Shown here: positions 16,901 through 24,169 of the stretch, in pieces
Layout: each line of letters starts with the position of its first letter
Position numbering within the stretch: position 1 is the stretch's first letter
Source of the DNA: JBLRWS01 sp047921075
Lineage (GTDB): Bacteria; Bacteroidota; Rhodothermia; Balneolales; Balneolaceae
Length of the DNA stretch: 32,885 nucleotides
NCBI GenBank assembly: GCA_047921075.1
Contig: JBLRWS010000028.1
Location: forward strand, 1 to 32,885
Direction of reading: 5' to 3'
Made by a program: the position numbers and the translations under genes
The notes under the pieces: generated by a model
Seen by the model: the letters and a program-made list of their open reading frames with translations, nothing else
The model's database searches: none
Told to the model about the DNA's origin: nothing

Positions 16901-17539
16901 CACGATATTGTCGAAAAAGAAGTTCTGCGCGCGGGTGGAGGTATAATTCAGTAAAAAACCGAACCATTCCGATTCGGTGTGGGTATTGTCGGTTACGGTG
17001 GCTGCCGGCTGCGGAGTGCTTCCAAAGCCGGCCGACTCCAACAGGGTCCACTCACCGTCGAGCGTGCGTTCTACCCGCACCTGAAACGGTCCGCCGGAAG
17101 AGATATCGAGCGTGCCGGTGGCAATTTCAGTTTCGACGCCGTTATCGAAACGGAATAGCCGGAAAAAATTGGGCGAAAGATTCTCGCCGGTGCGTATGGC
17201 GTAGCCGTTTACAGCTCCACTGAGGTTCTCGCGATCGGACATCAAAAAGATAAATCCGCGGTTGTTATTGGACGGTGCGAAATCCTGATCGATAAAAAAC
17301 TCCCAGCTACCGAATGCGGCCGATGAGAGGGTGCGCAGCTGTGCGGTGCCACCACCGGTATCGTTCAGGCGCAGCAGGGTATTGCCGTTATCGGGCACAA
17401 AGGTGAAGATGGAGAGATCACCGGTCCATGCGGGATTCGACGTAAGATCCTGATCTTCAAAATCGTCGTTAACCACTACCACCTGGGCAGTAGCAGTGAC
17501 CGTGGTAAGTAAAAAGCAGAGTAGAAGTAGTATGCGCAT
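13898..17539 (-). CDS. Giant secreted lamin-tail-domain protein with C-terminal sorting domain
   Basis: 1213 aa from the ATG at 17539, giving a clean signal peptide (MRILLLLCFLLTTVTATAQ); the frame to 17587 would put 16 residues before it and overlap the promoter. Layout (rough): 20-220 LamG-like jelly roll; two SbsA-type Ig-like domains (220-405, with VDVTFNFPVDEATL and IELFFSEAVDEASL); LTD 1 about 405-560 (DILLNEFMYRP); Ig-like; LTD 2 about 666-810 (DVVINEILYRR, EFVELFNTTE); Ig-like; LTD 3 about 914-1090 (DLVFNEIMFDP); and a FlgD-like/type A sorting domain about 1110-1213 (VRIYDRYGRLVRRL). Proteins of this plan are exported by type IX secretion and are surface or extracellular. Ligand unknown. 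A consensus promoter lies just upstream and the gene is monocistronic. Confidence 0.9.
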   Translation of the reverse strand: MRILLLLCFLLTTVTATAQVVVVNDDFEDQDLTSNPAWTGDLSIFTFVPDNGNTLLRLNDTGGGTAQLRTLSSAAFGSWEFFIDQDFAPSNNNRGFIFLMSDRENLSGAVNGYAIRTGENLSPNFFRLFRFDNGVETEIATGTLDISSGGPFQVRVERTLDGEWTLLESAGFGSTPQPAATVTDNTHTESEWFGFLLNYTSTRAQNFFFDNIVVINIEPFRLQSADVSAARSIDVTFNFPVDEATLQPGNFFIEQLGSPDSATLAENAFTVRLTYGSAIPDGTYTLVVNNVESEQGESIEPDSELTFLFENPFSLVDATAVSATVIELFFSEAVDEASLTPSGFLINESIVPDGATRPEPTTVRLTFSDPLPSGRLTVDVSGIESESGFELPEGSRAEAVLFDEPQPGDILLNEFMYRPDSGFVRYTELVNTSDRFINLQDWQLFRRADAPSPGGVFATVETALGPGEWIAITPDTAALRSIYGEVRSVQMSGYPGFTTTVADEIRLFSPDGELADSLRYDPSVWGGNGVALERRDTDVDARFVENWGESPNPLRGTPGQANEVAPDTTPPVWQQLTFTSATEFLLLFDERLAETAGDAARYSISPFVPISTVQLSNNEVRLQLGEELENNQVYEISISGISDLFGNVAPDESRSVEFLEFEMPLAGDVVINEILYRRLQSGSPEFVELFNTTENNIDLSGWTLSDASGSATIPQGTALRGNDFIVFTDTEAFASGNDRIIRLPGFQSLSNNGDAVVIRNDEGTTIDSLFYLPEWGGNVPGLSLERRDPQAISIDRANWGSSQAENGSTPLLQNTLFEPDTTPPGILFANLFHPDSVAVVFTEFIDPSTGPQFTINNSPAAILQLDPGAANRVVLDAGPFQPGIENVVETATVSDFQGNSSDRLSQPVAQPVQPGDLVFNEIMFDPIRDNRDGLPNQSEYLEVINRRGYAISMEGIFIHDEPDEDGAITRITPVSSRRQWIPANGLFLLHAAPDAERFSESLTARFFNLGEELAPFAFRFNRTTLSLPLAGRQVFLADSTDTVIDMVDYRPEWHNPNIIDTRGISLERVNPDGDSNNPQNWGSHPTPIGGSPLMQNNLFQQPGGVSAGQSITLEPNPFAPHDGGMTANLFINYSFDDPNYLLTVRIYDRYGRLVRRLTEGEPAGFEGALIWDGQTDDSLIARIGIYVVFVEAVNSSTGQTRRFRETAVLARQF

Positions 17540-17556
17540 ATCGAAAAATATCTGCT

Positions 17557-17587
17557 CAAACTTACTGCAAATGAGAATGAAACCCAA
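17557..17587 (-). promoter_or_regulatory. Promoter of the lamin-tail gene (TTG-N20-TAAGTTTG)
   Basis: On the minus strand TTG (17585-17587), 20 bases, then TAAGTTTG (17557-17564), an exact match to the Bacteroidota -7 consensus. The ATG at 17539 is about 17 bases downstream of the -7 box, so the leader is very short. Confidence 0.7.
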
Positions 17588-17596
17588 TGGAAAGAA

Positions 17597-17627
17597 AAAG
17601 AGCCGTGGCGGTCAGGCCCGGCTCTTT
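17597..17627 (-). terminator. Hairpin, probable minus-strand terminator now separated from its gene
   Basis: AAAGAGCCG (17597-17605) and CGGCTCTTT (17619-17627) form a perfect 9-bp stem with a 13-base loop. On the minus strand it ends in CTCTTTTTCTTT. The next minus-strand gene upstream ends at 18305, about 680 bases away, with an AT-rich island in between. Confidence 0.55.
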
Positions 17628-17628
17628 A

Positions 17629-17859
17629 AAGGATTTTTGGAAAGTATTGCTCTGGTACTTCCCTAAAAATCACTACGTGTATCGTGTTCTCTATGTAGTA
17701 AGAACCCCGAAACACGAATTACTTACAGATTTTTTTAAAAAAAATAATCCATCCGTAAAAAGTGAAAAACCGGTTGATAATACTGGATTTACATCAATTG
17801 AAATAACAGATGAGAAAGTGAGAAGATCTTTAAAAAGATGGAATGAGCAGAATTTGTGA
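17629..17859 (+). CDS. Doubtful small gene or gene fragment
   Basis: The open frame runs from an ATG at 17587 (90 aa), but its first dozen codons lie in the hairpin at 17597-17627 and the upstream promoter of the opposite gene, so only the part from SLKDFWK onward is listed and no proper start is known. The product is basic and aromatic (WYFPKNHYVYRVLYVVRTPK) with a charged C-terminus (DEKVRRSLKRWNEQ). Codons are much more AT-rich than in neighbouring genes. I do not recognise it. It may be a 5'-truncated gene carried with the adjacent transposase remnant, or not coding at all. Confidence 0.25.
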   Translation, partial: KDFWKVLLWYFPKNHYVYRVLYVVRTPKHELLTDFFKKNNPSVKSEKPVDNTGFTSIEITDEKVRRSLKRWNEQNL

Positions 17860-17922
17860 GCGATGGCTGAGCAGGTAATTGCGCGACACAAGCAGCTCAG
17901 CGTTGAGGATGTCATCCGGTAG

Positions 17923-18147
17923 GCGATCGGGGCGTGTCAAAAAGTAGCCGACATGTTTACCAATCACCTGATGGGGATCTTAAACTACATCTTCTATCGG
18001 ATTACCAACAGCAGGCCCGAACAGGTAAACTCCAAGATTGAGCAGTTAAAAACTATTTTAAGAGGCAACCGGAACTTTGGCAACTTCCGTAATGCCATCC
18101 TGTTCTATTTTGGAAAATTAGATCTCTACCCACAAAGTTTCCCGTAG
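17923..18147 (+). pseudogene. ISL3-family transposase, C-terminal remnant
   Basis: About 74 codons in frame from just after a stop at 17920. The sequence GILNYIFYRITNSRPEQVNSK, then a KTILRGNRNFGNFRNAILF stretch and GKLDLYPQ, has the order of the C-terminal end of ISL3 (DDE) transposases, including the E-x-x-N-S-K-I segment with the last catalytic Glu. The N-terminal three quarters, with the two catalytic Asp, is absent, and a short frame reading MAEQVIARHKQ lies upstream in another phase. It is a dead fragment, marking an old insertion between the lamin-tail and TonB-C-like genes. Confidence 0.8.
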
Positions 18148-18304
18148 AACCGTTTTTTAAAATAATTCTGATTCTTTTCTTTTGCCACAAAGGCTGCAAA
18201 TCACAAAGATTCACGAAGGGCTCTTCGCGAAAATCTGCAAGAAATAGTTGACTTGGTTTCCGATGCCGGCAGGTTTGGTTTTTTATGAGCCATTTTAGCT
18301 CAGA
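18148..18304. other. Non-coding stretch after the transposase remnant
   Basis: AT-rich. At 18181 it has TTTGCCACAAAGGC, like a short repeat often seen between Bacteroidota genes, and at 18214-18227 the small hairpin CGAAG-GGCT-CTTCG followed by GCGAAAATCTGCAAG, which vaguely resembles an ISL3 terminal repeat. Neither identification is firm. Confidence 0.3.
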
Positions 18305-18763
18305 TTATTCGCTGCTGGTATCGTTAAAAAGAGTGCTGATAATATAGAGTTGTTCAACCGGCTCGCCATTCAGAATCGCAGGCTTCCATCTTTCCATATT
18401 ACCCACAATTTTCTCGTACATCTCACTAATTGAATCATGTGGACTCATTACAATCTCAACCTGACCGGCTTTGCCTTCCCTGTCCACAACATAGGTAAGT
18501 AACAGCCTTCCGCCATACCCTCCTCTTCTGGCAGGTTCAGGTATTACCGTATTCATCATAATATGTGACTGAAGCGCGCTATGTCCTCCAGGATATTTTG
18601 CCCAAACATCCGGTTCAGGATAATCCATAGCCAAAGCTTGCTCCGGCATAGGCACTTCAGAGTAGTAATCGTCCGAATATTTGAGCTGATTACCTGTTGA
18701 TGAACAGCTCAAACCAATTGCTATTAAAAGAAGAGAAATTAAACTTAGCCAATATTTATGCAT
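18305..18763 (-). CDS. Lipoprotein with TonB-C-like domain
   Basis: 152 aa from the ATG at 18763 (an ATG two codons earlier is also possible). The lipobox IGLSC (Cys20) marks a lipoprotein. The second half, GYGGRLLLTYVVDREGKAGQVEIVMSPHD through MERWKPAILNGEPVEQLYIIST, has the strand pattern and W-KPA-NG-PV signature of the TonB C-terminal domain (energy-transducer family). There is no N-terminal helix plus Pro-rich linker, so it is unlikely to energise transport itself and may be a periplasmic partner. It has its own consensus promoter overlapping the end of asd. Its natural terminator may be the hairpin at 17597-17627, now displaced. Confidence 0.8.
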   Translation of the reverse strand: MHKYWLSLISLLLIAIGLSCSSTGNQLKYSDDYYSEVPMPEQALAMDYPEPDVWAKYPGGHSALQSHIMMNTVIPEPARRGGYGGRLLLTYVVDREGKAGQVEIVMSPHDSISEMYEKIVGNMERWKPAILNGEPVEQLYIISTLFNDTSSE

Positions 18764-18793
18764 AACCATTTATTGGATTAAAGGCTGGATAAA

Positions 18794-18825
18794 CAAAGCT
18801 ATGTTAAGGCTTTGATTCAACCAAA
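18794..18825 (-). promoter_or_regulatory. Promoter of the TonB-C-like lipoprotein (TTTG-N20-TAGCTTTG)
   Basis: On the minus strand TTTG (18822-18825), 20 bases, and TAGCTTTG (18794-18801) both match the Bacteroidota consensus exactly. The -7 box is about 30 bases before the ATG at 18763. Confidence 0.75.
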
Positions 18826-18826
18826 T

Positions 18827-19885
18827 TTATTTTAAATATCCCTTTCTCACCAGCAGCTCCGCATTCAAAATAGCACCTCCGGCAGCGCCCCGAACGGTAT
18901 TGTGCGCCATTGCGACATACCGGATATCGGTGACCCGCCCTTCACGAAGCCGCCCGATGGCGGTTTGCATGCCCCGTTCACTGTCGGCATGCAGCCGCGG
19001 TTGCGGAAATCGCTCTTCGTTGTGATAAAAAATCGGGAAGTCGGGCGCGGATGGGAGCCCGAGGTCGGCAATGGGGCTTTTCCAGGAGGTGAACAACTCG
19101 CGAACGGCATCAATAGAAACCGGCTTTTTTTGCAGAGCCACATCGATGGAGAGCATGTGGCCGTTCTCGACCGGTACGCGCGTGGCGGTGGCTTGTATCG
19201 GGATGTCGGCATGGGTGAGAGAACCGCTGTTTAGGGTAGCCAGCAGCTTGTTGGGCTCTTGCTCAATTTTAGACTCCTCTCCGCCAATGAACGGAATCAC
19301 GTTCCCTAAAATATCGAGGCTTGGCACGCCGGGATATCCGGCACCGGAAATCGCCTGCATCGAGGTAACCACAACAGAAGCCAGACCGAATGCATCGTGC
19401 AGCGGCTTTAGGGTCATTGTAAGGGGAACTACCACGCAGTTAGGGTTGGTTACAATCCACCCGCTGCCATCGTCGGTAAAGCGCTGTTCTCGAATCAGAT
19501 CCACATGATCGGGATTAACCTCCGGGATGAGCAGTGGCACGGCGGAGTCGGTGCGAAAGTTTTTGGCGTTGCTGATGACCGGGATGCCCGCTTCGGCAAA
19601 GTCGCGCTCGATGGTGCCTGCCACTGAGGAATCAAGGCCGGAGAATACAAAGTCGACGCCCGAAAACAGACCAGGCTTGCACGGTTGAACGATCAGCTCA
19701 TGCACGTTTTCCGGCATCGGCGTGGCTTCTACCCAATGCGCCGCCTCACGGTACGGCTTACCGGCTGAACGCTCCGATGCGCCAAGCGTGTGGATGGAAA
19801 ACCAGGGGTGTTGCTGCAACAGCCGGATAAATTTTTGACCTACCGCTCCGGTCGCGCCGAGGATGCCGATGTTAAATTGTGCCAT
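18827..19885 (-). CDS. asd: Aspartate-semialdehyde dehydrogenase (archaeal/fungal class)
   Basis: 352 aa from the ATG at 19885 (MAQFNIGILGATGAVGQKF); the frame to 19939 adds an unlikely N-terminus. It reduces aspartyl phosphate to the semialdehyde with NADPH, the branch point to Lys, Met, Thr and cell-wall diaminopimelate. The NADP fold GILGATGAVGQ is at the N-terminus, the catalytic Cys150 in TNPNCVVVPLT and the acid/base His243 in VPVENGHMLS. The pattern around PLLIPEVNPDH and ISGAGYPGVPS, and NTVRGAAGG near the end, fits the class found in archaea, fungi and some bacteria instead of the E. coli class. No other aspartate-pathway gene is adjacent. Confidence 0.95.
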   Translation of the reverse strand: MAQFNIGILGATGAVGQKFIRLLQQHPWFSIHTLGASERSAGKPYREAAHWVEATPMPENVHELIVQPCKPGLFSGVDFVFSGLDSSVAGTIERDFAEAGIPVISNAKNFRTDSAVPLLIPEVNPDHVDLIREQRFTDDGSGWIVTNPNCVVVPLTMTLKPLHDAFGLASVVVTSMQAISGAGYPGVPSLDILGNVIPFIGGEESKIEQEPNKLLATLNSGSLTHADIPIQATATRVPVENGHMLSIDVALQKKPVSIDAVRELFTSWKSPIADLGLPSAPDFPIFYHNEERFPQPRLHADSERGMQTAIGRLREGRVTDIRYVAMAHNTVRGAAGGAILNAELLVRKGYLK

Positions 19886-19956
19886 TGTTGGATTGGGTAT
19901 CTGCGAAAAGGAATATTCAAAAGAGGCTAAAAATAACAATTTGAACGGACAATCAA

Positions 19957-19987
19957 TTCGCCATGGGTAACTTTTTTCCTATCTTTG
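19957..19987 (+). promoter_or_regulatory. Candidate promoter of the glycyl-tRNA synthetase gene
   Basis: TTCG (19957-19960, one mismatch to TTTG), 19 bases, then TATCTTTG (19980-19987), an exact TAnnTTTG. It leaves a leader of about 50 bases to the ATG at 20046. Confidence 0.55.
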
Positions 19988-20045
19988 GCACGACGATTTC
20001 GCGGTGTGCTGCCGCACGATTCATCAACCAAAAAAAGAAAACCAC

Positions 20046-21503
20046 ATGGCCGTAGAGCAGGTTCAGTCACTCGATGCAATTGTATCACTTGCCAAAGCGA
20101 GAGGATTTATTTTTCAATCATCCGAAATTTATGGCGGGCTCTCGGCCGTGTACGATTATGGCCCGCTGGGCGTGGAGCTGAAGCGTAACATCCGCGATCA
20201 TTGGTGGAAAGCGATGACCCAGGCGCATGATAATATTGTTGGGGTGGATGCCGCCATTTTTATGCACCCGAAGGTGTGGGAGGCGAGCGGCCACGTGGAA
20301 GGCTTCAACGATCCGATGATTGACGACAAGCAATCCAAAAAACGGTATCGTGCCGATATGTTGATCGAACAGCACATTCAGAAGTTGCGTGATAAGGGCG
20401 ATGAGAAAAAAGCCGATGAGCTGCAGCAACAGCTCGACACCACCGGCACACGCAACGGACTGTGCGAGGATCTCTACCAAATTATTATGGATGAAGAGAT
20501 TCGTGCCCCGGAGTCGGGCGCGTTCGACTGGACAGAGGTACGTCAGTTCAACCTGATGTTCAAAACGCACTACGGGGCTACCTCTTCGGGCGATGACGAC
20601 GCGATTTATCTGCGGCCGGAAACCGCCCAGGGTATTTTCGTGAACTATAAAAATGTATTGGACACCGCACGGGTGCAGGTCCCTTTCGGGATAGCACAGG
20701 TTGGCAAAGCGTTTCGCAACGAAGTGGTTGCGCGGCAGTTTGTGTTTCGCATGCGGGAGTTTGAACAGATGGAGATGCAGTATTTTGTAGAGCCCGGCAG
20801 CGACGAAGCATCCTACGAAGAGTGGCTCGAAAAACGGCTTAAATGGCACAAATCATTGGGCATTCGGGAGCAGAATCTGCGCGTTGCCCCTCACCCCGAA
20901 GACAAGCTTGCCCATTATGCCCGTGCTGCAGCCGATATTCAGTTTCAATTTCCGATCGGCTGGCAGGAAGTGGAAGGGATACACAACCGCACCGATTTCG
21001 ACCTGTCACGCCATCAGGAATATTCCGGTAAAAAAATGGAATATTACGATCAAAAAGAGCAGAAACGATACATCCCCTACGTGGTGGAGACGTCGATCGG
21101 ACTGGATCGCTGCACACTGATGGTGCTTTGCGACGCCTATCGCGAAGAGGATGTGGATGGCGATACCCGCACAGTGTTGAAGCTGCATCCGAAGTTGGCA
21201 CCAACCAAAGTGGGTATTTTCCCTCTGGTGAAAAAACCGGAACTGCAGGAGCTTGCACGCTCGATCGAAGCGGATTTAAAAGAGGAGATGACCGTTTTGT
21301 ATGATGAATCGGGCTCCATCGGCAAGCGCTACCGCCGGCAGGATGAGGCGGGAACACCGTTCTGTATCACGGTCGATTTTGACGGGCTGGAAGATCAGAC
21401 GGTAACCATCCGCCACCGCGATACCATGAAGCAGGAGCGTGTGCCGGTTGATAAACTCCAGAGCCTCATCCGGGATCACACCAAAAACTGGACGCCCGAA
21501 TAA
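20046..21503 (+). CDS. glyQS: Glycyl-tRNA synthetase, alpha2 (eukaryote/archaea-like) type
   Basis: 485 aa from the ATG at 20046 (MAVEQVQSLDAIVSLAKARGF), preceded by an A-rich leader; the frame from 20004 adds a non-family tail. Class II synthetase charging tRNA-Gly. Features: the N-terminal SSEIYGGLSAVYDYGPLGVELK, an insertion with coiled character (KLRDKGDEKKADELQQQLDT), motif 2 in GKAFRNEVVARQFVFRMREFEQ, motif 3 in ETSIGLDRCTLMVL and the C-terminal anticodon-binding domain (KVGIFPLVKKPELQE). This is the homodimeric kind, unrelated to the alpha2beta2 enzyme of E. coli. The gene stands alone and converges with the hydrolase gene, 9 bases apart. Confidence 0.97.
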   Translation: MAVEQVQSLDAIVSLAKARGFIFQSSEIYGGLSAVYDYGPLGVELKRNIRDHWWKAMTQAHDNIVGVDAAIFMHPKVWEASGHVEGFNDPMIDDKQSKKRYRADMLIEQHIQKLRDKGDEKKADELQQQLDTTGTRNGLCEDLYQIIMDEEIRAPESGAFDWTEVRQFNLMFKTHYGATSSGDDDAIYLRPETAQGIFVNYKNVLDTARVQVPFGIAQVGKAFRNEVVARQFVFRMREFEQMEMQYFVEPGSDEASYEEWLEKRLKWHKSLGIREQNLRVAPHPEDKLAHYARAAADIQFQFPIGWQEVEGIHNRTDFDLSRHQEYSGKKMEYYDQKEQKRYIPYVVETSIGLDRCTLMVLCDAYREEDVDGDTRTVLKLHPKLAPTKVGIFPLVKKPELQELARSIEADLKEEMTVLYDESGSIGKRYRRQDEAGTPFCITVDFDGLEDQTVTIRHRDTMKQERVPVDKLQSLIRDHTKNWTPE

Positions 21504-21512
21504 TGTGCGCGA

Positions 21513-22322
21513 TTACTCCAGGCTCTGAAGCCAGGAGAGGATCTCGGCAATAAATCCATCGGCAAATGCGGGCTCAAGCATGCCGTACTCACCGGGCATA
21601 CCGGTGTTGGCGGTCTGAAAGAGATGGTTGGCTTCGGGGATGATGGCCGTTTCCAGCGGCCGTTCCCATTCGTGATTGCCCAGTTGCTCCACATTGGGTA
21701 GGGCTTGAACCTGCATATCTTTTTCGCCGTAAATGGCCAGTACCGGAACAGGAGGGGTCTGCTTTAGCTCGCTGATCGGCTCAAACTGGATAAACGATCG
21801 AAACCATCGCGTTTTGGACGCGGCAAGCTGCCGTTCAATCTGGCTGGCGATGAAGGCGTTCATATCACCCAATGCCTCACGCTGTGGTGCGGGAAGTGTG
21901 TTCATCTGTTCGCGCAGCCGATCTTCCAAATCACGTTCAATATCCGTCCAATTTTCGCCGGACAGTACGGCATCGTAAATGCGCCTCTGAAAGGCGAGGT
22001 TTTCCTGAACCACGGCATCNNNNNNNNNNNNNNNNNNNNNNNNNNNNNNNNNNNNNNNNNNNNNNNNNNNNNNNNNNNNNNNNNNNNNNNNNNNNNNNNN
22101 NNNNNNNNNNNNNNNNNNNTCAACAGGCAGGTTAAAAGCGTTCTGTGCGGGAATGTCGAGCGTACCGTCCAGAACCCCTTCGTTGTTGGCAAAGGTGACA
22201 CTAAACCCAAGCTCCTGTCCGCTGATGGAGATCGCTCCGCGCCAGGTGCCTTCTACGCGATCAGGTTGCTGGGCAAATAATGAAAAAGGAAACAGACAAA
22301 CGATGATAAGAGCAATTCTCAT
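21513..22322 (-). CDS. Secreted alpha/beta hydrolase, core missing in an N gap
   Basis: Starts at the ATG at 22322 with a signal peptide (MRIALIIVCLFPFSLFAQ). The N-terminal domain (EGTWRGAISISGQELGFSVTF) is the beta domain seen in Bacteroidota hydrolases of the prolyl-oligopeptidase/esterase kind. After the gap come a helical cap (NLAFQRRIYDAVLSGENWTD) and the C-terminal part of the fold, with the catalytic Asp in AIYGEKDMQV and His in PEANHLFQ. The nucleophile elbow G-x-S-x-G and the strands around it are not present and should lie in the gap. The 100 N stand for only 33-34 residues, while the missing core normally needs roughly 150-220, so the gap length is not real. Substrate unknown. Confidence 0.85.
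   Translation of the reverse strand: MRIALIIVCLFPFSLFAQQPDRVEGTWRGAISISGQELGFSVTFANNEGVLDGTLDIPAQNAFNLPVXXXXXXXXXXXXXXXXXXXXXXXXXXXXXXXXXXDAVVQENLAFQRRIYDAVLSGENWTDIERDLEDRLREQMNTLPAPQREALGDMNAFIASQIERQLAASKTRWFRSFIQFEPISELKQTPPVPVLAIYGEKDMQVQALPNVEQLGNHEWERPLETAIIPEANHLFQTANTGMPGEYGMLEPAFADGFIAEILSWLQSLE
22020..22119. other. Assembly gap, 100 N, inside the hydrolase gene
   Basis: Exactly 100 N. Unlike the gap at 13769, its flanks share no repeated sequence, so real bases are missing, probably several hundred. Confidence 0.9.
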
Positions 22323-22651
22323 AAGGGGAAGAAGAGATTTTTAACCTATAGACGTTTCTAAAATAACAAAACGAAGGATGACCCTACAGTTGTTTTTTAA
22401 CGGGTGTACCGGCCATCTGAACTCTCAACGGACGGATGGTTTTTTCGCCTTTTGAACAGTATGGTGTGGAGGGTTGAAAATGCAATAGTATGGTGGGCGA
22501 TCTATCGGGCGGTATTTTTAGAGATGGTGGATGTCTATGCAAAAACGTATTGTGATTGATCGGCGCTCATGAATTTACACTCTTGTGATGCAACCGCGCG
22601 AAAGGAAAAATAGATTCTAAATCATACTTTTATTTATGTGATGATGTTTAA
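22323..22651. other. Intergenic region between divergent genes, no gene seen
   Basis: 329 bases between the hydrolase (minus) and the metzincin-like gene (plus). No open frame longer than about 15 codons with a start, no RNA gene and no clear promoter. A loose TACTTTTA box at 22625-22632 lacks an upstream TTG. Confidence 0.5.
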
Positions 22652-23341
22652 ATGGTTGCACAAACTCACACTCGCTTTCGATACGTCGGTCTTTTTGCCC
22701 TGTTGTTAATACTGTACGCCTGCAGCGATTCGCCGGTAAATATGGTGGAGGAAACAGATGTCGAAGAGTTGATCACGCTGCCGGTCAACATCCATTTTAT
22801 GGAGTCGAGCCAATCGGCCAACCTCACTTCGGGACTGTCTGAAGAGGACCTGACCCGGTTAATGGAGGGGGTGAATGAGGTGTGGCGCCCGGCCAACATC
22901 CAATGGGAGGTACAGCGTGTGGAGACTGCTCGTGCCCAAAACGCGGCGGAGTTCGACCGTATGGTAAACGGTGAGATTCCCTTTTCCGCAACCCTTATTC
23001 ACAGCGTAATCCCTCTTGAGGGGCTCTCCCCTACAGCCTGGGATGTGTACCTGATTCGAAATCTTGGCGGATTTGTTGGCGGCATCTATTTTGCACGGCA
23101 TGCGGCTGTGTTACAGCCCGAAACTGATCCCACCGGCGCCTTCGGTTTTGATGGCGGGCTGATCCGCATTCTCTCTCACGAGCTGGGCCATTCCCTGAGC
23201 CTGCAACACGTACCATGTGTGCAGCCCGGTAATCTCATGGCGCCGGGTTGCCAGGTTGGGAACCGTACGCTGATGAATGACGGCCAGATACTGCAGGCCC
23301 GCAGTGTTGCCCGCGCAAACCGTCCGTATAACGGAAATTAA
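22652..23341 (+). CDS. Metzincin-like zinc metalloprotease lipoprotein
   Basis: 229 aa with a lipoprotein signal ending in LILYAC (Cys24). The catalytic motif is HELGHSLSLQH (His176, Glu177, His180, His186), the HExxHxxxxxH of metzincins, and Met196 in GNLMAPG is at the right distance for the Met-turn. Two Cys (in HVPC and APGC) could form a disulfide near the site. The region before it (about 40-170, LPVNIHFM, ANIQWEVQRV) is the small upper domain. It resembles short matrixin/M43-like proteins of environmental Bacteroidota, but I cannot name the exact family. All catalytic residues are present, so it should be an active envelope-bound endopeptidase. It fits with the M28 and M20 peptidases in the window. 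The gene stands alone. Confidence 0.85.
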   Translation: MVAQTHTRFRYVGLFALLLILYACSDSPVNMVEETDVEELITLPVNIHFMESSQSANLTSGLSEEDLTRLMEGVNEVWRPANIQWEVQRVETARAQNAAEFDRMVNGEIPFSATLIHSVIPLEGLSPTAWDVYLIRNLGGFVGGIYFARHAAVLQPETDPTGAFGFDGGLIRILSHELGHSLSLQHVPCVQPGNLMAPGCQVGNRTLMNDGQILQARSVARANRPYNGN

Positions 23342-23437
23342 AGATTGTAAAGACAGAATCCGGGAACGGTAAAGGAGAGCGAAACCATTCTAAAAGCCGT
23401 ATATTCGTCGCCAATTTCCAAAAAGAAGTATCTGTAG

Positions 23438-24169
23438 ATGATGATGACCCAAGACTATGACGCGTACACCGCCGAGGATGCGGATGTATGGAGGCGGCTG
23501 TTCGAACGGCAAATGAAAAACCTGCCGGGCAAAGCCCACCCTGAATATCTGAAAAGCCTCGAAAAGCTCTCTCCGGTGCTGAATGCCGATCGTATTCCGC
23601 GCTTTTCAGAACTGAATGAAGCGCTGATGGCAGAACACGGCTGGTCGGTAACCGTGGTTCCGGGCCTTATACCCGTCGATCAATTTTTTGCACTGTTGTC
23701 TGAAAAAACGTTTTGCTCCTCCACTTGGCTGCGCGATATAAGCCAGCTCGACTATCTGGAAGAGCCCGATATGTTTCACGACATTTTTGGACATATTCCA
23801 CTGTTAATGAACCACTCCTATGCCCGCTTTATCGAGCAGTTTGGAAAGCTGGGTGCGCGGTTCGGCCACGATAAGACTGTGGAAAAACAGTTGCAGCGCC
23901 TCTACTGGTTCACCATTGAATTCGGGTTGATTCGCGACCAAGCCGATACGCGTATTTACGGAGCCGGAATTTTATCTTCGGCCGGCGAGACGAACCATAT
24001 TTTTGAGGATGTCATTACCGTACATCCTTATGACGTGGAACAGGTTTTGCATACCGATTTTATTACGTCAGAAATTCAGACGCAATACTACGAGATCGAG
24101 TCGTTTCAGGAGCTGTTTCGATCGGTCGAAGAGCTGGAGGCTTCGCTGCTGCGAGAGGTGGCTGTTTAG
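23438..24169 (+). CDS. phhA: Phenylalanine-4-hydroxylase, bacterial type
   Basis: 243 aa, catalytic domain only, as in bacterial PhhA without the ACT regulatory domain. It converts Phe to Tyr using tetrahydropterin, O2 and non-heme iron. Iron ligands: His114 and His119 in FHDIFGHIPLL and Glu161 in WFTIEFGLI. Also present are the pterin-loop region GWSVTVVPGLIPVDQFF and AGILSSAGETNH. Three Met codons open the frame (23438, 23441, 23444) and cannot be separated. No pterin-recycling gene (phhB) is adjacent. The end overlaps the converging small gene by 4 bases. Confidence 0.95.
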   Translation: MMMTQDYDAYTAEDADVWRRLFERQMKNLPGKAHPEYLKSLEKLSPVLNADRIPRFSELNEALMAEHGWSVTVVPGLIPVDQFFALLSEKTFCSSTWLRDISQLDYLEEPDMFHDIFGHIPLLMNHSYARFIEQFGKLGARFGHDKTVEKQLQRLYWFTIEFGLIRDQADTRIYGAGILSSAGETNHIFEDVITVHPYDVEQVLHTDFITSEIQTQYYEIESFQELFRSVEELEASLLREVAV

